Shown in pieces: positions 24,580 to 32,042 of a DNA stretch of 32,826 bases. The translations under genes were made by a program, and so were the position numbers. The notes under the pieces were generated by a model, which saw only the letters and a list, made by a program, of their open reading frames with translations, had not been told where the DNA came from and did not search any database. Numbering within the stretch: position 1 is the stretch's first letter; the number at the start of each line of letters is the position of its first letter. The DNA comes from Candidatus Moranbacteria bacterium GW2011_GWE2_35_2-. Its GTDB lineage: Bacteria > Patescibacteriota > Minisyncoccia > Moranbacterales > UBA9337. The stretch spans positions 271,276 to 304,101 of the forward strand of contig LBQD01000001.1 in the NCBI GenBank assembly GCA_000990585.1, read 5' to 3'.

Positions 24580-26010
24580 TTAATTCCCCCAATTCGACAT
24601 AATCACCCCCAAATCCCTCGTATTCACAATTCTGTCAGAATTGACATCAGATTCAGTATTTCCGATTTGAAGCCAATTGGTGATGGCGGAGATGAAGTTG
24701 GTGAGGGTGTAGATCGTCGGAATAACGCAAGCCTCGCACACTCCTCCACAATCGATTCCAGTTTCGTCTTGGTTTTGGATATTGTCAGAGCAGGTTTCGG
24801 AGATTGATTGACTGTTTAATAAAGAAAAATATGTCGGACCGATTCTTGACCCATTGATTACAAGATCATCAACATAAAATTCCGATTTCATTCCTGGCCC
24901 CCACTTATACGTATCACTTACATTACCACCCAAATAGAAAGCATTATATTTATCATCGGCGTCATAGTGATATGTTGATTGCAAAAATAAATCATTTTTC
25001 GCTCCTATGTGATGTTCGGTACCATCAGTATCATAATACCACATATCTTTTATTCCATTATTCATTCCCCGATCATTTAATTTATATCGAACTTCAAGGC
25101 CAACCCACTGATCAACAGGAACTTCGACGCCTGGCCATCCAGCCACCTGATCACCCACATCTTCACTGCTCGCAGGATGGCATTGGGGATTGCAATTATC
25201 CAAATAGCTGCTTATATCTCCCCATATTAGCTGAGGATATCCGCTACGAGGAATAAAATGGGAAACATTCGGCATCCATCCATATGAGGAATTCGCCCCT
25301 ACATATTCAGGATCATGTCCTGACCCCGATCCCTCCCAATGAATCCACGGCTCTATGAATCCATGAGCGACTGTCTGATGTTTCATTAATACATATTCAT
25401 ATCCATCTCCATCTGCGTCATTCCAATAGCCACAATGACTGCCACCATTACAATCAGCAGCTACCCCACCACAATTAGAGTTATCATCAACCCCGATACA
25501 ACGAGGCCACATTTCTTTAGGAGTATAGATCATATAAAATACATACATATCGCGATAACCGTGAGTTTTGTCGCCAATAGCCCCGTCAGCACTTCCGAAA
25601 TATGTACCGAAGCGAGAAGTGCCATACTCCCCGGTAAAATCTATAGCATAAGATTTTCCAACACCCTTTTCGGTCGGATCCCAAATTTTCCCTCCGTGAT
25701 TTCGATGATCCTGAATCCAATCATTCACCGGATCAACTCCTATCACCCAATAATCATAAAAATTAAAAGGCGTATTGGATCCATCAAGACGTTTCGGATA
25801 TGTACTATGGGAAATTCCATCATGCGCTTGCCCCAGAAGCCCATCTTTTCCGCTCCAATCCTGTATATCGTCAAAAGTTTCCATCAAATCAAAACCATAT
25901 TCGACGGCCGCAGAGCTTCGGCCGAATATCTCCAACGCCTGACATGGAGTTGATAAAGAAAAAATAACAACTGCCGATATAAATACGCTAATTATGTTTT
26001 TTGCTATCAT
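24580..26010 (-). CDS. secreted beta-sandwich protein with dockerin-like tag
   Basis: The protein has 476 residues. The signal peptide ends TPCQA (about residue 25). The core is the third member of the family seen at 16086 and 23222 (YGFDLMETFDDIQDWSG, YFGSADGAIGDKTHGYRDMYVFYM, QWVGLEVRYKLND, FYVDDLVINGSRIGPTYFSLLN), with internal cysteines in CGGVAADCNGGSHCGYW. The tag loop reads DVNSDRIVNTRD: the Gly at loop position 6 is Arg, which should weaken calcium binding. A 123-bp gap upstream breaks the otherwise tight operon. Confidence 0.73.
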   Translation of the reverse strand: MIAKNIISVFISAVVIFSLSTPCQALEIFGRSSAAVEYGFDLMETFDDIQDWSGKDGLLGQAHDGISHSTYPKRLDGSNTPFNFYDYWVIGVDPVNDWIQDHRNHGGKIWDPTEKGVGKSYAIDFTGEYGTSRFGTYFGSADGAIGDKTHGYRDMYVFYMIYTPKEMWPRCIGVDDNSNCGGVAADCNGGSHCGYWNDADGDGYEYVLMKHQTVAHGFIEPWIHWEGSGSGHDPEYVGANSSYGWMPNVSHFIPRSGYPQLIWGDISSYLDNCNPQCHPASSEDVGDQVAGWPGVEVPVDQWVGLEVRYKLNDRGMNNGIKDMWYYDTDGTEHHIGAKNDLFLQSTYHYDADDKYNAFYLGGNVSDTYKWGPGMKSEFYVDDLVINGSRIGPTYFSLLNSQSISETCSDNIQNQDETGIDCGGVCEACVIPTIYTLTNFISAITNWLQIGNTESDVNSDRIVNTRDLGVIMSNWGN

Positions 26011-26133
26011 AAAATATTAATAAATTATTGATACGACTTTAAAAAAAATTTGGAATTACAAAACACTTACTGAAAATTTCCATACATACTCTTATAATTT
26101 TCAACAAATCAGCATTCGATATTTGTAAAAAAA
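26011..26133. other. largest gap in the tag-protein run
   Basis: This AT-rich stretch of 123 bp separates the genes at 24580 and 26134. It holds no ORF and no strong hairpin. A minus-strand TTGTTG and TATGGA 17 bp apart are a poor promoter match. A second transcription start for the last genes of the run is possible but not shown. Confidence 0.4.
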
Positions 26134-28113
26134 TCACTCTCCCCACCCGCTCATCACCACCCCCAAATCCCTCGTATTCACAATCCCATCAGAATTGACA
26201 TCAGATTCAGTATTTCCGATTTGGAGCCAGTTGGTGATGGCACTGATGAAATTGGTGAGATTGTAAGTCGCCGGAACGACGCAAGCGTCGCACACTCCTC
26301 CGCAATCGATTCCGGTTTCGTCTTGGTTTTGGATATTGTCGGAGCAGGTTTCAATTGACTTTTCGGCACTTGTGTATTCGAAGGCTCCGATGTCGTAGGA
26401 TACTCCTTGGGGTCTGACTGTGCCAACAATATCATTAGTTAATATGGCGCTTAAATCCACTCCTGCATCTATTGCTGCTGAATTATACTGGAGACTATAA
26501 TCTTCCGAACCAGTAAATTTTGGATCGGTTGCGATATCCCCTGAATCCCAAGTAGGATAATCCGAAGCTCCGCCATACCAAACATTATTTCTCCCAAAAG
26601 CATCAATTTCGGACTGCCCATCATCAAAAAAACTTGTTGAAGAATAAAATATATTATTGCTTATATCCGCCGATTCAGTATCATCAATCATATGAATAAC
26701 ATTAGCATTTTCATATAAGGTATTATTATAAATCTTATACCTTCCCGATCCTCCATAATTAACCCCTCCCACTGTTATGCCATCTCCTGAATTGTTAGAT
26801 ACCACATTATTAAAGAAATACAAATCCTGAACAAATGAATAGTCATATGACCCCCCATTTCCATCTCCGCCACCAATAACAGCACCGCCTCGTCCTTGAT
26901 CATGAATATAGTTATTGTAAATATATATTTCATCCGCCCAATCAGTTACATAATGCCCGTATACTTGAAGTCTGCCCTGCGGGTTATGGTGCATTTCATT
27001 ATATCCAATATAAGTATAACGATGCCATCCAAACCCACCTAAATAAATCGGGTATCCACCCCCTGAAGCATAGTAAATCCCATCCCTATCATTAACCCCC
27101 AAATCATGAAAATTATTTCCCAAAAACCATATGTATTCTGAGCCATTTGCATTGCCAGATATCTGAACTGCTGTTTTGGCGACTCTCTCTATTATGCCAA
27201 CCGTACTAAAATCTATCCCAACAAAACGCAAATAGTCGTTTCTCAAAGGCGCAGTAATTGTCACACTACTATTAATATTATTCCCCTCGGATCGAAACAT
27301 CATTTTGCCAAATGTCCAGTGTGAAAAAGTACCCGGGGTTGATCCTCTAAAAATCATTACATATTCATTATCAATATCCCCTATCTGGGGTATTTCTCCA
27401 GGATAAGCAACGATAGCAATAGAATTATTGACTGTTCCATTATGAAAAATATTGGCACCAGCCCCGGTCCAAAAATCCATTATATAATTTTCATCATATC
27501 CCCATTGATCAACTGCTGTATGAATTCCCGCTCTAATATAGCAAACATCTCCAGCGGTAAGTGTTTTCTTTGCCATTCCCAGGGTAGCCCACGGTCCACT
27601 TATATTCCCTTGATAACTACTCATCTTTCCATTATATGAATCGGCAGATCCAACATCATCAACAAAATAAATATTACCATTATCTCTACAATAAAAATCA
27701 ACTCCGCTTGACACTCCATCTGCTGTTGTTACAGAAATTTTTCCAGCCCCAATTGTCATATTTGAGTTTAAATGAAATGTTATTCTCTCTAATCCCTGAG
27801 ATGAGAGGTAAACATCTGCTGGGTCATTTTCACCAGCAATATTTACGACCCCCCATTCCACAACATCAGCAGAATCAGAGGCAATTTCTTGTCCGCAAAC
27901 ATCTATATGTGCCACTCCGCCAGAGCCCAAGTTTCTTCCCCAAATAGAAACTGCCGCTCCTTTGGTTGCAGATCCCTCCCAGCCGGAAACTGGAGCGTCA
28001 GTGAGATCGGAAAAAAGAACAACCGGAGATTGGGACGCTTGGACATTGATACTTGAAAAAATAATTCCACAAAGAATCAAGAAAAAGAAAAGTATTTTTG
28101 TTTTGTTTTGCAT
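26134..28113 (-). CDS. secreted IPT/TIG and parallel beta-helix protein with dockerin-like tag
   Basis: The protein has 659 residues from the ATG at 28113; an upstream in-frame extension to 28140 would cover the preceding gene's end. The signal peptide ends SINVQA. The IPT/TIG-like domain (VVLFSDLTDAPVSGWEGS ... ERITFHLNSNMTIGAGKISV) closely matches the start of the neighbouring gene at 28124. The beta-helix begins at IYFVDDVGSADSYNGKMSS and includes IYNNYIHDQG, LYFFNNVVSNNSG and ISNNIFYSS rungs. DIGAFEYTSAEKSIE, the cysteine-rich segment and the tag follow. It starts 10 bp after the gene at 28124. Confidence 0.8.
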   Translation of the reverse strand: MQNKTKILFFFLILCGIIFSSINVQASQSPVVLFSDLTDAPVSGWEGSATKGAAVSIWGRNLGSGGVAHIDVCGQEIASDSADVVEWGVVNIAGENDPADVYLSSQGLERITFHLNSNMTIGAGKISVTTADGVSSGVDFYCRDNGNIYFVDDVGSADSYNGKMSSYQGNISGPWATLGMAKKTLTAGDVCYIRAGIHTAVDQWGYDENYIMDFWTGAGANIFHNGTVNNSIAIVAYPGEIPQIGDIDNEYVMIFRGSTPGTFSHWTFGKMMFRSEGNNINSSVTITAPLRNDYLRFVGIDFSTVGIIERVAKTAVQISGNANGSEYIWFLGNNFHDLGVNDRDGIYYASGGGYPIYLGGFGWHRYTYIGYNEMHHNPQGRLQVYGHYVTDWADEIYIYNNYIHDQGRGGAVIGGGDGNGGSYDYSFVQDLYFFNNVVSNNSGDGITVGGVNYGGSGRYKIYNNTLYENANVIHMIDDTESADISNNIFYSSTSFFDDGQSEIDAFGRNNVWYGGASDYPTWDSGDIATDPKFTGSEDYSLQYNSAAIDAGVDLSAILTNDIVGTVRPQGVSYDIGAFEYTSAEKSIETCSDNIQNQDETGIDCGGVCDACVVPATYNLTNFISAITNWLQIGNTESDVNSDGIVNTRDLGVVMSGWGE

Positions 28114-28123
28114 TTTTTTCAAT

Positions 28124-30052
28124 TTAATTTGACCACCCACTCATCATCACTCCCAAATCCCTCGTATTCACAATCCCGTCAGAATTGACATCAGATTCAG
28201 TATTTCCGATTTGGAGCCAGTTGGTGATGGCGGAGATAAAGTTGCTTAATCCATAAGTTATCGGAACAACGCAAGCCTCACACACCCCTCCGCAATCGAT
28301 TCCGGTTTCGTCTTGGTTTTGGATGTTGTCAGTGCAGGTTTCTTCGGCTGCGCTAACATATTCAAAAGCTCCGATGTCATAGGATATTCCTTGGGGACGG
28401 GAGACTCCGAGAAAGTCGTTGGGAACCGAAGCGAGGGTTGTGCCTGTATTGATAGCAGGGGAAGTTGATTGGAGAGAAAGATTGCTGCTAACGGGAGTAA
28501 TATATAGAGGATTTGTATTTGAAAGACTGGTTAAGGCGTCATCCCAGGCAGGAATAGAATTCGAAAGTCCATAATAAATATTATTCGAACCGGCAGCAAT
28601 TTCATTAAAATCAGTCGGTCCATAAAAATAATCTCCGGATCCGGAAGTAGCAGATATAATGTTATTTTTAAAAACAAAATAATCTAAATTTCCGACACTT
28701 ATTTCTCTTTGAGTATAATTCGTATTTCCGGAAAAAGAATTATTGTACATAAAAACATTTCCACCATGTCCGCCCCATGAAGTCGTATCTCCCACCCTTA
28801 TTCCGCCTCCATTGGCATAAAAAACATTATTGTAAACATAGGCATCGGTTATAAAAGCATAGTTAGTTTGTGGAACATCGTTAGAATCACCACCTCCAAA
28901 CACAGCGCTCACCGCTATTACTTCTGTTGGCTGGGTTGAAGTATGATGGATAATATTATCATGATATTTAAGCATCACTATTCTATCTGCCGCATGATGA
29001 CCATAAAACTGCGATTGCCCGTTATTATAAGCAAACTCATTCCAAGCAACCTCAGTTACACCTCCATGTATCCCAAATCCGGAAAAATACAATGGTCCCA
29101 CTCGATAACCACTTCCGTCAGATTCTTGCCAATCGAGAGGCTTTCCTGTGTGATGAATATAGTTTCCTAGCATTTTAAAATTCTCACTGCCAGCATTGGC
29201 AGGTATTTGAAATGCAATTCCTAATCCTATTGAAGCCTGCGTAGTAGTTGCATCATTTCCTACCAATCGTACATTATTAATTGTTCCTCCTGCAGCTCCA
29301 CCATTATCTATCGCCCACACAGCATTTGACGCTATCCATTTAATCTTACTCCAAGTGAAATAATCCATATGATCTGTTGGAGTATAAGAAGCTTGCCTAA
29401 GAATAGAATTGTGTGTCAACGTCCCATCCCCCAAAACAACTTCCTCGGAAGGATACGACGTTATTGTAATACTATTGTTTAACGTTCCGGCGACATGATT
29501 TCCATTTGACATATTCATTAAACATTCATGACCCGAAGGAGCAGATGGATCAGTTTCCAAATATGTCCCACTGCGCAAATAAAAAATATCTCCGGGCTGC
29601 ATCACGGGAAGCATTTTGTATAATGTTTTAAAAGGAGATGCCACGCTAAGCCCGTCATTTGAATCATTTCCTGTCGTACTGACAAAATAAATATTTCCAG
29701 TATTTCTTGTGTAAAAAGGAATGGTTTCTGATGTTCCATCGGCTGTGGTGATGGAGATTTCAGTGTTGGTTGTTGGGTTAGTTGTCGCTCCCCATTCGGC
29801 ATAATCACTGTCATTGGTAAGATTTACTCCTCCTATGGTTACATAGGAAGAACCTCTTTCTGTTCCAAGATTTCTTCCCCAAATGGATACGGCTGCTCCT
29901 TTGGTTGGCGAACCTTCCCAGCCGGAAACAGGAGCGTCAGTGAGATCGGAGAAAAGAACAACCGGAGGCTGGGCGGCATTTGCCGTAACAAAAATTCCAA
30001 TTCCAAAAAATACTGCTACCAGAAACAAGATTTCTTTTGTTTTGTTTTGCAT
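28124..30052 (-). CDS. secreted beta-helix protein with shortened IPT/TIG domain and dockerin-like tag
   Basis: The protein has 642 residues from the ATG at 30052; a TTG at 30064 is the alternative. The signal peptide ends TANAA. The IPT/TIG-like domain matches the gene at 26134 to SDYAEWG, then lacks the block corresponding to ERITFHLNSNM, so it appears internally deleted by about 20-25 residues. The beta-helix starts at IYFVSTTGNDSNDGL, with rungs such as FKMLGNYIHHTG, AYVYNNVFYANGG and VFMYNNSFSGN. A closing segment near-identical to those at 19504 and 30066, the cysteine-rich segment and the tag end it. Confidence 0.8.
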   Translation of the reverse strand: MQNKTKEILFLVAVFFGIGIFVTANAAQPPVVLFSDLTDAPVSGWEGSPTKGAAVSIWGRNLGTERGSSYVTIGGVNLTNDSDYAEWGATTNPTTNTEISITTADGTSETIPFYTRNTGNIYFVSTTGNDSNDGLSVASPFKTLYKMLPVMQPGDIFYLRSGTYLETDPSAPSGHECLMNMSNGNHVAGTLNNSITITSYPSEEVVLGDGTLTHNSILRQASYTPTDHMDYFTWSKIKWIASNAVWAIDNGGAAGGTINNVRLVGNDATTTQASIGLGIAFQIPANAGSENFKMLGNYIHHTGKPLDWQESDGSGYRVGPLYFSGFGIHGGVTEVAWNEFAYNNGQSQFYGHHAADRIVMLKYHDNIIHHTSTQPTEVIAVSAVFGGGDSNDVPQTNYAFITDAYVYNNVFYANGGGIRVGDTTSWGGHGGNVFMYNNSFSGNTNYTQREISVGNLDYFVFKNNIISATSGSGDYFYGPTDFNEIAAGSNNIYYGLSNSIPAWDDALTSLSNTNPLYITPVSSNLSLQSTSPAINTGTTLASVPNDFLGVSRPQGISYDIGAFEYVSAAEETCTDNIQNQDETGIDCGGVCEACVVPITYGLSNFISAITNWLQIGNTESDVNSDGIVNTRDLGVMMSGWSN

Positions 30053-30065
30053 TTGTTTTTTCAAT

Positions 30066-30465
30066 TTAATTTGACCAATTACTCATCACCACCCCCAAAT
30101 CCCTCGTATTCACAATTCCGTCAGAATTGACATCAGATTCAGTATTTCCGATTTGGAGCCAGTTGGTGATGGCGGAGATGAAATTGGTGAGTGTATAAGT
30201 TGTTGGAATTATACAAGCCTCACACACTCCTCCGCAATCGATTCCGGTTTCGTCTTGGTTTTGGATGTTGTCGGAGCAGGTTTCTTCGGCTGCGCTAACA
30301 TATTCAAAAGCTCCGATGTCATAGGATATTCCTTGGGGACGGGAGACTCCGAGAAAGTCATTGGGAATCGAAGCGAGGGTTGTGCCTGCATTGATAGCGG
30401 GGGAAGTTGATTGGAGAGTGAAATCATTAGTGAAAGGAGAGGTGAAAAGAGGGTTTTGATTAACT
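30066..30465 (-). repeat. conserved 3' cassette of tag genes (second copy)
   Basis: This is the partner of the copy at 19504-19905, more than 10 kb away, with about 3 mismatches over the best 145 bp. It ends at the same point in the reading frame. Matching third-codon positions show the similarity is at DNA level and not only protein level. Confidence 0.85.
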
Positions 30466-32033
30466 GCAATCGAATCCCAAGATGGCAAAGTTAAGGAGGT
30501 ATTGGAAACGCTAAACCATAAATTATTATTTATCGATAAAGGAGTTTGACATGAAGACTCAAGTATAAAAGGATATCCTTTCGTATCTACTACAATATTA
30601 TTTTTCCATTCGTACGTACCGCCAAAACTATATTCTGACCCAACCTGATGATGTACTTTTAATCCGGAATTTTCAGTATTTTCCGCCTCGCCGTAGCCAT
30701 ATATAGTATTATTGTAATATCTAACCGTTGCAGTGTTATCCGTACCATAAAGACTTATTGCCTGATTATACATCTGAACGGGGGAATACAATCCTGTATT
30801 AATAAGAATATTATCATAAACATCCACGCTGGCATCAAACCCCGTACCTTCATCACAATAAAGCGTACCAATGTTTATTCCCGGACCAACCTGATTTTCG
30901 ATCCAATTATTATGGATACTGAATGTTCCGGAAAAACTTCCGCATCCATTTTCATCATAAAAATGAATTCCAAATCTGGCGATGTTATCCTCAAGTCTAT
31001 TCCAGCCAATTTCAGGGGCTGGCAAAGTCACATCACTTCTAAGACTGAAATATGTAGCGTGTTCCTTATTGCTTGTTGTCGGTCCACCATAATCATGAAT
31101 ATAATTTCCAAAAACCTTTAAATTTGAAATATTCTCATATCCCAAAGTTGTGTAATTATTTGCCGCTCCAATAATAGCTCCAGCCTGCCCAAACGCATCA
31201 GTTCCTGGAACTTGCTGAAGATTATTAGCCACAACCCTGCCATTTGAAGATCCAGAAATACATGCTCCTCCACTGGCAAAAACACGGAGTTTTGAAAAAA
31301 CCCAAAAATCATTTCTTGTATAAAAATTTTGCACAGCCCCATAAAGCGCGGTACTTATGACCACACTTGAATTTGGATATGCAACCATCGCAACATTATT
31401 ATTCGCAATTCCATCAAGTTGCAAGCTTGACCCATATTGCAATCTATCGTTAAGCGTCATATCAGTCACGTAAATTATATCTCCCACTCCCGCCGTATTT
31501 CCACGAACAGCATATGTCATTGTCGCCCACGGAGATACCCATGATCCGACTCCAGAATCAACACCGCCTGCTTTTACAAACCTAATTATTCCATCTGATC
31601 TTGCATAAAAATCCAATTCCGTCGAATTTACTCCTTCCACTTCCACATAAATCTTCCCTGCTCCGTCAGCAACAGCGGAAGGAATGGAGAAAGCGATTTC
31701 TTGCATTTTATGCGAGGTATAGAGATCGGAAGGTCCTCCGGGAAGTTGTCCGTCGGCATTTTTCCAATAGTAGACATGGGCGGCTTCGTGGATGGAATTG
31801 TTTGAATCTTTGAAATATACTTTTGATGTTCCTTGAGAAGATCCGAGATTATTTCCCCAGATGGTTACGATTGCTCCTTCTCCCAAACCATCTCCCAGTC
31901 CTGATTTGGGACCATTGATAAGGTCGGAGAAATTGAGAATCGGTAAACTTGCGGCTTTTGAATTATTTGATACGTTGATTCCAAAAAAAATCAATACTAA
32001 TAAAAAGATAATCTTTAATCTTATTTCTTGCAT
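30066..32033 (-). CDS. secreted IPT/TIG and parallel beta-helix protein with dockerin-like tag
   Basis: The protein has 655 residues and is the first complete gene of the run. The signal peptide ends NNSKA (residue 27). The IPT/TIG-like domain is LNFSDLINGPKSGLGDG ... VTIWGNNLGSSQGTSKVYF. The beta-helix starts at IIRFVKAGGVDSGVGSWV and has rungs such as LKVFGNYIHDYGG, FSIHNNWIENQVG and VRYYNNTIYGYGE. PAINAGTTLASIPNDF with DIGAFEYVS, the cysteine-rich segment and the tag (DVNSDGIVNTRD) end it. It follows the partial edge gene by 9 bp, so that gene is in the same operon. Confidence 0.82.
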   Translation of the reverse strand: MQEIRLKIIFLLVLIFFGINVSNNSKAASLPILNFSDLINGPKSGLGDGLGEGAIVTIWGNNLGSSQGTSKVYFKDSNNSIHEAAHVYYWKNADGQLPGGPSDLYTSHKMQEIAFSIPSAVADGAGKIYVEVEGVNSTELDFYARSDGIIRFVKAGGVDSGVGSWVSPWATMTYAVRGNTAGVGDIIYVTDMTLNDRLQYGSSLQLDGIANNNVAMVAYPNSSVVISTALYGAVQNFYTRNDFWVFSKLRVFASGGACISGSSNGRVVANNLQQVPGTDAFGQAGAIIGAANNYTTLGYENISNLKVFGNYIHDYGGPTTSNKEHATYFSLRSDVTLPAPEIGWNRLEDNIARFGIHFYDENGCGSFSGTFSIHNNWIENQVGPGINIGTLYCDEGTGFDASVDVYDNILINTGLYSPVQMYNQAISLYGTDNTATVRYYNNTIYGYGEAENTENSGLKVHHQVGSEYSFGGTYEWKNNIVVDTKGYPFILESSCQTPLSINNNLWFSVSNTSLTLPSWDSIAVNQNPLFTSPFTNDFTLQSTSPAINAGTTLASIPNDFLGVSRPQGISYDIGAFEYVSAAEETCSDNIQNQDETGIDCGGVCEACIIPTTYTLTNFISAITNWLQIGNTESDVNSDGIVNTRDLGVVMSNWSN

Positions 32034-32042
32034 ATAAATAAA

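Noticed and set aside
16086-32033. CRISPR array or simple assembly duplication as the cause of the repeats
   Set aside because: Repeats are coding, hundreds of bases long and at gene ends, not short spaced units. Unique cores between them argue against a simple assembly artefact, though read depth was not checked.
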